Positions 25,559 to 32,537 of a DNA stretch of 64,000 bases are shown here, one piece after another. The stretch's first letter is position 1. Each line of letters starts with the position of its first letter. The notes under the pieces were generated by a model that saw nothing but the letters and a program-made list of their open reading frames with translations, did not search any database and was not told the DNA's origin. The position numbers and the translations under genes were made by a program. The stretch is taken from contig JAGQRH010000014.1 of assembly GCA_020425605.1 (NCBI GenBank), positions 40,942 to 104,941 on the forward strand. Reading direction: 5' to 3'. Origin of the DNA: Planctomycetota bacterium. GTDB taxonomy: Bacteria; Planctomycetota; UBA8742; UBA2392.

Positions 25559-26830
25559 TTAGCTCTTCTTGCGCAACTCGCGCGCCGGTGCGCCGACCAC
25601 GATTGTGTCGTCCGGTACATCCCTGCCGTGGGGGACTACTGTGTTCGCGCCCGTTTGGGCGTTCTTGCCTACCTTCACCGGCGCGACCAGCACTGTTCCA
25701 CAGCCGATGAAGGCGTTGTCGCCGACTTCCGTGTGATGCTTGGCCTTGCCGTCATAGTTCGCAACGACGCTGCCGGCACCGATGTTCACGTCTTTGCCCA
25801 GCGTCACGTCGCCGAGATAGGCCAGGTGTCCTGACTTGCTGCCGTCTCCGTAGACTGCATTCTTGGTTTCAACGAACGCGCCGACTTTGCAGTGGTTGCC
25901 CAGCTTTGTTCCCGGCCGAAGGTGGGCGAATGGGCCGATCTCGCAATGCTGACCGATTTCGACGCCTGCGCGGATCACCGTGTGAGGGAAGATCACGGTA
26001 TCCCGGCCGATGCTGCAACCCGCTTCAATGTAAGTGGTCGCGGGCTCGTAAATGGTCACGCCCTGCTCAACCATCAAGTCGTCCATAATTCGGCGACGAG
26101 CAATGCCGTCCGCTACCGCGAGCTGCTTGCGGTTGTTGATGCCCATGACTTCCTGAGGGTCATCACAGGCGCAGGCCGCGACCTTGTTGCCGGAATCGGC
26201 GAGCAGCGGCACAACGTCGGTCAGGTAGTACTCTTTTTGAGCGTTGTTTGTGTCGAGCTTGTCGAGCACACCCAGCAGTCTGACGCAGTCAAACACGTAC
26301 GTACCTGTGTTGACTTCTTTGATCGCTTCCTGCGACTGAGAGAGGTCTTTTTGCTCGACGATGCGCCGGGCACGACCGAGTCCGTCGCGTATCACGCGGC
26401 CGTAACCCTGCGGGTTGTCCTGCAGCGTCGTCAGCACCGTGCCGGCGGCCTCTTCAGTGCGGTGCATGTGGCGCATCAGCTCAATGCTGCGGGCGCGAAT
26501 CAGCGGGACGTCGCCGCACAGGATAGCTACATCGCCGTTGAATCCGGCCAGTGCATCCCTGGCCTGCATCACGGCATGCCCCGTGCCTTGCTGCGGCTCC
26601 TGGGTGACGAAGCGAGTGTTGGGACGAGTTTGGAACTTCTCGCGGACGCGGTCGCCCTCGTGGCCGACGACCACGATCGTTTCCTCGGCGCCCATAGCAT
26701 CGGCCTGGTTCAATACCCACTGCAGCATGGGGAGGCCCGCCAGCTTGTGGAGGACCTTCGGGGTGTCGGACTTCATGCGCGTGCTTTTGCCCGCGGCAAG
26801 AATCACGACTTTTAAAGGCTTGGCAGCCAT
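25559..26830 (-). CDS. glmU: Bifunctional GlcNAc-1-P uridyltransferase / GlcN-1-P acetyltransferase
   Basis: 423 residues, slightly shorter than the usual 450-460. N-terminal nucleotidyltransferase: LAAGKSTRMKSDTPKVLH, QEPQQGTGHAV, LCGDVPLI, NTGTYVFD. C-terminal left-handed beta helix: FAHLRPGTKLG, GAFVETKNA, GHLAYLGDVTLG (catalytic His), NIGAGSVVANYDG, TGANTVVPHG. It supplies UDP-GlcNAc for peptidoglycan and LPS. Operon with prs. Confidence 0.96.
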   Translation of the reverse strand: MAAKPLKVVILAAGKSTRMKSDTPKVLHKLAGLPMLQWVLNQADAMGAEETIVVVGHEGDRVREKFQTRPNTRFVTQEPQQGTGHAVMQARDALAGFNGDVAILCGDVPLIRARSIELMRHMHRTEEAAGTVLTTLQDNPQGYGRVIRDGLGRARRIVEQKDLSQSQEAIKEVNTGTYVFDCVRLLGVLDKLDTNNAQKEYYLTDVVPLLADSGNKVAACACDDPQEVMGINNRKQLAVADGIARRRIMDDLMVEQGVTIYEPATTYIEAGCSIGRDTVIFPHTVIRAGVEIGQHCEIGPFAHLRPGTKLGNHCKVGAFVETKNAVYGDGSKSGHLAYLGDVTLGKDVNIGAGSVVANYDGKAKHHTEVGDNAFIGCGTVLVAPVKVGKNAQTGANTVVPHGRDVPDDTIVVGAPARELRKKS

Positions 26831-26883
26831 CCAACACCGTTGTGTACGTGAGCCGGAAGTCTAGCCCATGCGGGCAAAGGAAC

Positions 26884-26913
26884 AACCCTTCGACCAACTC
26901 CGGGCAGGCCTCT
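26884..26913. repeat. Short dispersed-repeat-like sequence (PELVEG type)
   Basis: CCCTTCGACCAACTCCGGGCAGGCCT resembles the widely scattered intergenic repeat CCTTCGACAAGCTCAGGGCAGGCT, whose reverse reading gives the tell-tale peptide ACPELVEG. Only one copy is in the window, so this is recognised by resemblance, not by repetition here. Confidence 0.4.
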
Positions 26914-26942
26914 AGTCCAAGTTCAGGTCGCGCCATTTCACA

Positions 26943-26972
26943 AGAAGCCCGCGGCGGATGCCGCGGGCTTCT
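26943..26972 (-). terminator. Terminator of the ECF sigma gene
   Basis: AGAAGCCCGCGGC (26943-26955) and GCCGCGGGCTTCT (26960-26972) form a perfect 13-bp stem with loop GGAT, 27 bases past the sigma-factor stop. Confidence 0.85.
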
Positions 26973-26998
26973 GTGGGGGGCATATGCTGCCGGCTTTG

Positions 26999-27574
26999 TT
27001 ATGCCGCCGGCATGGCCTTGCCGGCAAAGCGCTCGCGAAGGAACGCCTTGGCGCGGTGCAGCCGTGACATCACCGTTCCGATCGGCAGTTTCAACTTGCT
27101 GGCGATGTCGCGATAGCTGAGTTCACCAACGGTGTTCAGCAACAGCACGTCACGATAGCGCCCGTCAAGCTCTTCCAGACCTTCCTTCAAGTCCTGGTCG
27201 AGCGTCTGGAGGAAGCTGTCGTCCTTTGCCAGCTCCTTTGGGCCCATCTGGGCGAAGCGATCGTCAAGCTCGGCGTTGTGCTCAACTCCGGCCATGTTTT
27301 CGACCCCTTCGACGAAGACGGACTTGATGCGGCGCTTCTTGCGGCGGTACTCATTGATGAACTGGTTGAACAGGATGCGTCCCAGCCACGCTTTCAGGTT
27401 CGTTCCCTGCTGAAACTGGGCGAACTTGCGCATGCCGCGGATGTAGGCTTCCTGCACCAGGTCCTCCGCATCCGCGCGGTTGCGGGTGAGGTGGTAGGCC
27501 TGCGCAAAGAGGTCCTGCATGAGCGGGAGTGCTTCTTCCTCAAACCGCTTTCTGAGTTTGGTCTTGGTTTCCAT
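26999..27574 (-). CDS. ECF-family RNA polymerase sigma factor
   Basis: 191 residues. Sigma region 2 (AYHLTRNRADAEDLVQEAYIRGMRKF, LKAWLGRILFNQFINEYRRKKR) and region 4 (ELDGRYRDVLLLNTVGELSYRDIA, LPIGTVMSRLHRAKAFLRERF) are complete, with an acidic linker between. No anti-sigma gene is adjacent. A -10 box (TAATAT) and a TetR-type palindrome identical in design to that in the neighbouring tetR promoter lie about 130-150 bases upstream, suggesting that the TetR protein controls this sigma factor. Confidence 0.93.
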   Translation of the reverse strand: METKTKLRKRFEEEALPLMQDLFAQAYHLTRNRADAEDLVQEAYIRGMRKFAQFQQGTNLKAWLGRILFNQFINEYRRKKRRIKSVFVEGVENMAGVEHNAELDDRFAQMGPKELAKDDSFLQTLDQDLKEGLEELDGRYRDVLLLNTVGELSYRDIASKLKLPIGTVMSRLHRAKAFLRERFAGKAMPAA

Positions 27575-27703
27575 GTCTCTCTCTCCTCAAGACGTTGGTT
27601 GCCCCACGTCTTCCTTTATTGTCTATCCCGGCACTACGATTACTGTTCACCATACGAAAAGTAAGTTGCTTATCAAGAAATATTCGGCGGATCTTTCCAT
27701 TCC

Positions 27704-27727
27704 ATATTAGACAGACCAGTCGGTCTG
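27704..27727 (-). promoter_or_regulatory. ECF sigma promoter with TetR-type operator
   Basis: -10 box TAATAT (minus strand, 27709-27704) with the palindrome CAGACC-AGTC-GGTCTG (27712-27727) directly upstream, where the spacer and -35 should lie. It repeats the 6-4-6 architecture and the spacing to the -10 seen in the tetR promoter. The untranslated leader to the sigma gene would be about 120 bases; I see nothing structured in it. Confidence 0.65.
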
Positions 27728-27743
27728 AACATTCCACAAAAAT

Positions 27744-28337
27744 CTAGCCTTCAATTCCGAGGCGCGAAGCCACGATTCGCCAGGCCGTCTCAGCCGGCCA
27801 GGTGCAGCGATGTACCGGTGATGCGGCGAATACCGCCTCTGCCAGCAAATAGATTTCATCGGCTACGTCCTGCATCTCTTCATCCGGCTTGCTGGTGCCC
27901 CGGAAGTGGGCACTTACCAGCTCAGCCAGGAACTGGCGAAACACGCCCTTGTGCCATTTGACCAGTTCGCGGACGCGGCTCCCGGCGTCGCGGAACTCAC
28001 TGACCATGTTCAAGTACGCGCAGCCATTTGCTGACACCCCACAATTGCAGGCATCGCCGAGCCACTCGAAGACACGGCCGATCTTCTCGGCCGGTGTCTT
28101 GCCCTTGGCAACAACCGAGCGCAATTCAGCCATCATGCGGTCGTGACGCTGCTCAAGCGAAACGACCAGCAGGTCTTCCTTGGTCTTGAAATGGTGATAG
28201 AAACTGGCTTTGCAGATACCGGCCTGTTTGATGACCTCATTGATGCCGGTGGCGGTGTAGCCCTTTTCGTAAAACAGGCGCGCCGCCGTCTCGAGAAGAC
28301 GATCGCGGACACTCAGGTTTTCAGCGGTCTCGGTCAT
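27744..28337 (-). CDS. TetR/AcrR-family transcriptional repressor
   Basis: 197 residues from ATG 28337. N-terminal helix-turn-helix (LLETAARLFYEKGYTATGIN, QAGICKASFYHHFKTKEDLL). The ligand domain has CNCGVSANGCAYLNM, a Cys-rich stretch that could be redox or electrophile sensitive. The palindrome CAGACC-N4-GGTCTG sits in its own promoter, implying autoregulation, and again in front of the ECF sigma gene. The N4 palindrome with AGACC/GGTCT arms resembles boxes known for NemR-like repressors. Divergent from ubiX. Confidence 0.9.
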   Translation of the reverse strand: MTETAENLSVRDRLLETAARLFYEKGYTATGINEVIKQAGICKASFYHHFKTKEDLLVVSLEQRHDRMMAELRSVVAKGKTPAEKIGRVFEWLGDACNCGVSANGCAYLNMVSEFRDAGSRVRELVKWHKGVFRQFLAELVSAHFRGTSKPDEEMQDVADEIYLLAEAVFAASPVHRCTWPAETAWRIVASRLGIEG

Positions 28338-28343
28338 GCTGGA

Positions 28344-28372
28344 AGTGTACAACAGACCGGTCGGTCTGGCAA
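28344..28372 (-). promoter_or_regulatory. tetR promoter with embedded operator
   Basis: Minus strand TTGCCA (28372-28367), spacer of 17, TACACT (28349-28344). The palindrome CAGACC-GGTC-GGTCTG (28353-28368) occupies nearly the whole spacer, so binding would block RNA polymerase. It is also only about 50 bases from the ubiX start on the other strand. Confidence 0.75.
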
Positions 28373-28415
28373 GCAATTAAACTGGTTTGGCTGGCCCGTT
28401 TTCGGACTGGTGGGT

Positions 28416-29015
28416 ATGGCGGTTCCAGATCGAGTTGTGGTTGCAATCACCGGCGCCTCGGGCATCCAATATGCTCAGAGACTGTTGCAAGTGGTCACCC
28501 AGCAAGGTCTTGAGACACATGTCGTGTTCAGCGACGCCGCCTTTGACGTCTGGAAGGCTGAGTTGGACATTCCGTGCGATCCCAAGAAGCCCGATCTGAA
28601 GGCGTTTGCGGGTGCTGACGGCAAGTTCCTTCTATACAGGAACAGCCAGGTCGGCGCGCCGATCGCCAGTGGCAGTTTCCGACACAGGGGCATGGTCATT
28701 TGCCCATGCACGATGAGCACGCTCGGCCGTGTCGCCAACGGCACCGGCGAAGGGCTGATCGGCCGCGCAGCCGAAGTGACGCTGAAGGAGCGCCGCAAGC
28801 TGCTGATCGTCCCGCGCGAAACGCCGCTGTCACTGATCTCCCTGCGCAACATGGTGCAGGTGACAGAAGCCGGCGCCACCATCATCGACGCCAACCCGGG
28901 CTTTTACTCGCGCCCCAAGACCGTGCAGGATGTGGTAGACTTCGTGGTAGGACGGGTGCTCGATCATCTCGGAGTACCCAATGACATCACCAAACGCTGG
29001 GGCGAACGCCCGTAG
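28416..29015 (+). CDS. ubiX: UbiX-type flavin prenyltransferase
   Basis: 199 residues from ATG 28416. UbiX/Pad1 flavoprotein motifs: VVVAITGASGIQYAQRLLQ, SGSFRHRGMVICPCTMSTLGRVANG, LIGRAAEVTLKERRKLLIVPRETPLSLISLRNM, PGFYSRPKTVQDVVDFVVGRVLD. Makes prenylated FMN for UbiD-type decarboxylases; no ubiD is in the window. Divergent from tetR, whose operator may also affect it. Confidence 0.93.
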   Translation: MAVPDRVVVAITGASGIQYAQRLLQVVTQQGLETHVVFSDAAFDVWKAELDIPCDPKKPDLKAFAGADGKFLLYRNSQVGAPIASGSFRHRGMVICPCTMSTLGRVANGTGEGLIGRAAEVTLKERRKLLIVPRETPLSLISLRNMVQVTEAGATIIDANPGFYSRPKTVQDVVDFVVGRVLDHLGVPNDITKRWGERP

Positions 29016-29481
29016 CCGGTTCGACCTGTGTGTAGTATGGGCGATCATCCTTGGTTCGCCCTTGATGGTGTTGTTCCCGACCGTCAGGTCCTTCAGTCCT
29101 TGGGTACCCACTATCAAGTCGGTTTTCGTACTGCTGATTCTCTGCAGAGCGGTCGAGCGCCAAGGCTCAATCGGTGCAAACAACGACCATCACGCCGCGC
29201 GCGCCCTGATGCATAGCCTCTGGCTTCCGCTATACGGCGCGCTCGTTCCGCTGTCGGTGCTGTCAATTCTGGAGCTCTGGATGTCGAACGGATACGAGCC
29301 AACGAGCGTCCGGTGCTTGGTTCTGTCGGTACTCATGGCCTTGTGGCTGGCCAATGAAGCCGGCGCAGCAATTGAATGGACAAGATCGGCCAAGGGTTGG
29401 GATTTGGTGAGAGGCGTCGTTATAGCAGCAACGATTGCCTACTGTGTAGGCTGGGTCATCGTATTGCTGTTCAGACTATGA
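28981..29481 (+). CDS. Hypothetical membrane protein
   Basis: 166 residues, with four predicted transmembrane helices (about 16-34, 43-58, 80-97 and 140-164) and a TPTIKSVFVLLILCRAVERQ segment. Overlaps the ubiX 3' end by 35 bases in another frame, which suggests coupling. Small membrane genes after ubiX are often prenyltransferase related (UbiA), but this is too short for UbiA and lacks its DxxxD motifs. Function unknown. Confidence 0.6.
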   Translation: MTSPNAGANARSRFDLCVVWAIILGSPLMVLFPTVRSFSPWVPTIKSVFVLLILCRAVERQGSIGANNDHHAARALMHSLWLPLYGALVPLSVLSILELWMSNGYEPTSVRCLVLSVLMALWLANEAGAAIEWTRSAKGWDLVRGVVIAATIAYCVGWVIVLLFRL

Positions 29482-29494
29482 CGGGGGAGAGGAC

Positions 29495-29854
29495 ATGACC
29501 GTCGAAGGCATCTTCTACGGATTCATCTACGTGTCGGACCTTGAGCGCAGCATCAAGTTCTACGGCGAGACGTTGGGCTGGAAGATCGGCACGCATGAGA
29601 AGGACGTCGCCGGATTCGCTTTCGGCAGCGGCTACCTGATCATCCACCAGGACACGCGCGAAGAGGGCAAGCGTCAGTACGGCGGCGGTATGTTGCTGGC
29701 CGTGAAGGTGGATGACATCCAGGCCGCGCACGCGGAGTTGAAGGAGCGTGGCGTGAAGGTCGGCGAGATCCTCAAGCAGCCGTGGCAGGAGCACCAGTTC
29801 TACTTCGAAGACCCGGATGGGTATCACTGGAGCTACGGCCAGCACGTGCCCTAG
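29495..29854 (+). CDS. VOC-superfamily (glyoxalase/bleomycin-resistance-like) protein
   Basis: 119 residues. One full VOC unit: FYGFIYVSDLERSIKFYGETLGW at the N-terminus and VKVDDIQAAHAELKERGVKV followed by FYFEDPDGYHWSYGQ at the end, where the Glu of FEDPDG is a usual metal ligand. Members act on small metabolites or bind antibiotics; the substrate cannot be inferred. Ribosome site GGGGGAGAGG before the ATG. Confidence 0.88.
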   Translation: MTVEGIFYGFIYVSDLERSIKFYGETLGWKIGTHEKDVAGFAFGSGYLIIHQDTREEGKRQYGGGMLLAVKVDDIQAAHAELKERGVKVGEILKQPWQEHQFYFEDPDGYHWSYGQHVP

Positions 29855-29855
29855 A

Positions 29856-29966
29856 GCCCCGGCGGAAAAGCCGGGGGCGAACGCCGCTTGCGGCATTCGA
29901 GCTCGTGACATGTTCATGCGGCTTGCGCCGCATATCCCCGGCCTGTCGGCCGGGGCTCTTGTCCGC
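29856..29966. repeat. Cluster of four GC-rich hairpins
   Basis: After the VOC stop come GCCCCGGC/GCCGGGG (29857-29877), a CCGC-TT-GCGG hairpin (29883-29892), GCGGC-TTGC-GCCGC (29918-29931) and CCCCGGCC/GGCCGGGG (29937-29956). The first and last are related to the hairpin next to rnpB and to the terminators elsewhere. Probably REP-like sequences, with the first acting as terminator. Confidence 0.5.
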
Positions 29967-29996
29967 AACCCGCGCTCGTTCATGTATGGCCGCCGC

Positions 29997-30024
29997 TTGC
30001 CGGTAAGGCCTCGGTTGGTACACT
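29997..30024 (+). promoter_or_regulatory. tRNA-Pro promoter
   Basis: TTGCCG (29997-30002), 16-base spacer, TACACT (30019-30024), then 22 bases to the mature tRNA end. Confidence 0.6.
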
Positions 30025-30046
30025 TCCGCCCACCGAACGAGACAGT

Positions 30047-30123
30047 CGGGGCGTAGCTCAGCCTGGTAGAGCGCTTCGTTCGGGACGAAGAGGCCGGAGG
30101 TTCGAATCCTCTCGCCCCGACCA
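30047..30123 (+). tRNA. tRNA-Pro (anticodon CGG), CCA encoded
   Basis: Acceptor CGGGGCG (30047-30053) pairs with CGCCCCG (30113-30119); D arm GCTC/GAGC; anticodon stem CTTCG/CGAAG around loop TTCGGGA with CGG at 30081-30083; T arm GGAGG-TTCGAAT-CCTCT; discriminator A and CCA. The C1-G72 pair is typical of bacterial tRNA-Pro. Its part from the anticodon loop to the downstream terminator is duplicated at 31672-31753. Confidence 0.95.
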
Positions 30124-30131
30124 AAGAAATG

Positions 30132-30157
30132 GGGCTTCCTCAAGGAAGCCCTGTTTT
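30132..30157 (+). terminator. tRNA-Pro terminator (duplicated at 31725-31750)
   Basis: GGGCTTCC/GGAAGCCC stem with loop TCAA followed by TGTTTT. It is included in the 82-bp direct repeat, so an identical terminator also follows the island gene. Confidence 0.85.
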
Positions 30158-30181
30158 CTTATCACCAAGCTTATCACCAAG
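30158..30181 (+). repeat. Two tandem copies of CTTATCACCAAG
   Basis: Adjacent perfect 12-bp direct repeats at the inner edge of the left att-like repeat. They do not recur at the right side. From here to the gene at 30379 (about 200 bases) I see no other gene. Confidence 0.6.
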
Positions 30182-30378
30182 GTCCAAGCATAGTCGGGCG
30201 CTCTGGCATTTTGCATCTCCCACGAAATTCGCAATCGGCTCAAGGCACTAACGGCGCTATATGCTTGCAAGCGCGGGCGGGTGAGCGGGCAATGTTTCAC
30301 ATATCGGAAGATCTTGCGAATGAGTAAGGTCACTGGCTGCGCTCAACATGAATCTGGGGATGTGTAGAGGGGAAATCC

Positions 30379-31632
30379 ATGCTGCGGAATCTGGTCTGTC
30401 TGATCGTTATTCTCGGAATTGGGTTTGCGTTGGGTTGCCCGTCAGGAGTGGCGGTCGCACAGGACTCAGAAGTGGGCGAGACAAAAGACGTGGACGCAGT
30501 CGTGACGGCGTGGGACGCCTACCAAAAGGGGAAGGAAGCGTACCAAGCGACGCGCAAACAACTGGTTGCAGATCACAAGGCGGGGAAGATCAGCACCGAC
30601 GATGCGAACGACAAGTTGAAGGAGGCGCAAGAGGTTTTCCTCCCGCTTCAAGATGCGTTCCTTGGCTCGATGGAAAAAGCGGATTGGAAAGCCTATGCCG
30701 GAGACGCACACCGGGAGATGCTGGATCTGGGTCTCTACCTCCTTGGACTGAAACACACAAAAGACGGCGCGTACGCCTCCTCGGCCAAAGCCTACGAGGC
30801 ACAACTTGAGATGTGTCCTGACAGCGAGCATTCGCTGGAGATTAGGTACCAGCGCTTGCCGCAGGCTCTGGTAGCGGCTGGTGAATTGGAAAATGCGCTG
30901 ATCCGCGCGGGCGAGCTGGTCGAGAGTGCAGGTGACGATGAGAAACCGTTGCTGATGGTGGCCCTCGGGGACCTGCGCGCCGCGTCGGGTGACGTGGGTG
31001 CCGCAGTAATGACCTATAAGGGCGTGCTCGAGCTGACCGGCGAAGAGACCCTGCAGCGAAACGATCCCCGACGGGGTGCTCAGGGGTTAGCGTCAAACCG
31101 TTTGTTGTACGTCGGGCGTCCCGCGCGAGATTTCGCGGGCGCGACATGGGTCGGTGCAGAAGCCAAAAGTATTTCCGACTTGAAAGGGAGCATTGTCGTT
31201 TTCCACCATTGCGAGATTGCTAGCCTAAGCAGTCGCCAGGCAATGCGTAGGCACGACGACATTTACAAACACAACAAAGATCGACAGTTGGTCGTTGTTG
31301 GACTGACCTGCGATCGCGGTCGCGGGTTCAAGCCTTCGGATCGGGACGATCTGTCGAAGGGCGAAGTAATCCGAGATATCGCACAGGAAGCGTACGCAGA
31401 GCACATAAGCGAGTTCCGGGAACTCGCTGACATCAGTTATCCATTCGTACTTGCGCCGGTGTTGCAGATTCTCGCGCACGACTTTCAGAAAAGCCCGGGA
31501 TGGGCAGTCGTGAATCGCGAAGGCGTAGTCGTTCTGAAGACTCAAGGCGAAGGGAACCAGTGCATGATGGAAGCTTGTGTTGACGCGCTTCTTGCTAAAG
31601 ACAACGCTGAAGGCGACGAGAAAGACAAGTGA
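30379..31632 (+). CDS. Secreted TPR/redoxin-like protein carried by the mini-island
   Basis: 417 residues. Signal peptide MLRNLVCLIVILGIGFALGCPSG (a Cys at 20 could make it a lipoprotein), helical TPR-like part (about 40-230), then a thioredoxin/redoxin-fold domain starting at GRPARDFAGATWVG and continuing SISDLKGSIVVFHHCEIAS, LVVVGLTCDRGRG and WAVVNREGVVVLKTQG. The active-site region has a single Cys (HHCEIAS), not CxxC, so it resembles a TlpA/AhpC-like domain that has lost the resolving Cys. No thiol-redox partner is adjacent. Carried between the 82-bp repeats; probably acquired. Confidence 0.75.
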   Translation: MLRNLVCLIVILGIGFALGCPSGVAVAQDSEVGETKDVDAVVTAWDAYQKGKEAYQATRKQLVADHKAGKISTDDANDKLKEAQEVFLPLQDAFLGSMEKADWKAYAGDAHREMLDLGLYLLGLKHTKDGAYASSAKAYEAQLEMCPDSEHSLEIRYQRLPQALVAAGELENALIRAGELVESAGDDEKPLLMVALGDLRAASGDVGAAVMTYKGVLELTGEETLQRNDPRRGAQGLASNRLLYVGRPARDFAGATWVGAEAKSISDLKGSIVVFHHCEIASLSSRQAMRRHDDIYKHNKDRQLVVVGLTCDRGRGFKPSDRDDLSKGEVIRDIAQEAYAEHISEFRELADISYPFVLAPVLQILAHDFQKSPGWAVVNREGVVVLKTQGEGNQCMMEACVDALLAKDNAEGDEKDK

Positions 31633-31671
31633 TGCGCTCGTTGCCTTCATACATGCGGAAGTGACGCACTC

Positions 31672-31753
31672 TTCGGGACGAAGAGGCCGGAGGTTCGAAT
31701 CCTCTCGCCCCGACCAAAGAAATGGGGCTTCCTCAAGGAAGCCCTGTTTTCTT
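31672..31753 (+). repeat. Right copy of the 82-bp tRNA-Pro direct repeat
   Basis: Identical to 30079-30160, covering the tRNA 3' half, CCA and terminator. It lacks the 5' half of the tRNA, so it is not a functional tRNA gene. It acts as terminator of the island gene. Confidence 0.9.
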
Positions 31754-31770
31754 GTTACTCGGCACCGAAC

Positions 31771-32451
31771 ATGAGTGCATCCCGAGTCATCATCATCGGC
31801 GCCACCGGCATGATTGGTGGCCTGGCGCTGCAGCACTGTCTGGATCGCGCAGATGTTGCGCAGGTGACCATCTTGTCACGTCGGCCGGTGGGGATCAGCC
31901 ATCCTCGACTTCATGAAGTCCTGCACGACGACTTCGGCGACTATTCGGCCGTTGCGGCTGAGCTGGCGGGGCACGATGTCGCGCTGTTTTGCCTTGGCGC
32001 CTACACCGGCGTGCTGCCGGACGACGAGTTCAGGCGTGTGACGGTGGACTACGCGCTCGCGTTCGCGAATGCCCTGTACGCGGCGAGTCCCAGGGCCGTT
32101 TTCTGCTTCCTGAGCGGCCAGGGAGCGGACCAGTCCGGCCGCAGCCGGATGGCGTTCGCGCGCTACAAGGGCGAGGCCGAGAAGGGGCTGCTGGCGATCG
32201 GCTTCCCGCGGGTGCACCTCTTTCGCCCGGGCTACATTTATCCGGTCTCACCGAGAAGAGAGCCAAACTTCGCGTATCGCGTGATGCGTGCGCTGTGGCC
32301 CGCTGTGCGGCTGATCTATCCCAACCTGGGAATTGCATCCGACGCGCTGGCGCTCGCGATGGTGGAAGCCGGACTCTCCGGCGACGAAGGCGCGCCCGGT
32401 ACGGTTCTTGAGAACCGGCAGATCCGGCAGTTCGCCCGGCGGGGTCGTTAG
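31771..32451 (+). CDS. NAD(P)-binding Rossmann-fold protein (atypical SDR, HTATIP2/YwnB-like)
   Basis: 226 residues. Dinucleotide-binding start VIIIGATGMIGGLALQHCL, second strand TILSRRP, CFLSGQGADQSGRSRMAFARYKGEAE containing the Y-x3-K pair at the position of SDR catalysis, and LFRPGYIYP. Substrate unknown. The ATG follows the right att repeat by 17 bases. Confidence 0.85.
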   Translation: MSASRVIIIGATGMIGGLALQHCLDRADVAQVTILSRRPVGISHPRLHEVLHDDFGDYSAVAAELAGHDVALFCLGAYTGVLPDDEFRRVTVDYALAFANALYAASPRAVFCFLSGQGADQSGRSRMAFARYKGEAEKGLLAIGFPRVHLFRPGYIYPVSPRREPNFAYRVMRALWPAVRLIYPNLGIASDALALAMVEAGLSGDEGAPGTVLENRQIRQFARRGR

Positions 32452-32525
32452 GCTGCAGCCCACCACCGAATGCAGTCAGACAGCGCCTTTCGTGCAGGGG
32501 GTCGCGGCGGTGCGCTGCCGCGCCG

Positions 32526-32531
32526 TACAAT
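32526..32531 (+). promoter_or_regulatory. -10 box of a probable leaderless promoter
   Basis: TACAAT ends six bases before the ATG at 32538, the same distance as TATATT in front of the paralogue at 4154. Confidence 0.45.
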
Positions 32532-32537
32532 CAGCCC

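Larger units (their letters stand above)
30079..31753 (+). mobile_element. Miniature integrated island in tRNA-Pro flanked by 82-bp direct repeats
   Basis: The 82 bases 30079-30160 (tRNA anticodon loop to the T-run of the terminator) recur without a mismatch at 31672-31753, an offset of 1,593 bp. This is the footprint of site-specific integration at a tRNA 3' half. The enclosed DNA holds one secreted redoxin-like gene and no integrase. Just inside the left repeat are two tandem 12-bp copies of CTTATCACCAAG (30158-30181), which could be recombinase arm sites. Integration left a complete tRNA on the left side. Alternatively the unit is a remnant of a larger island or a local duplication. Confidence 0.7.

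Noticed and set aside
30058..30333. Antisense frame through tRNA-Pro (peptide [13 protein letters not shown])
   Set aside because: This peptide is the well-known false translation of a tRNA gene on the wrong strand.
31672..31753. Second tRNA-Pro gene
   Set aside because: It lacks the acceptor 5' strand, D arm and half of the anticodon stem; it is the att-like copy.
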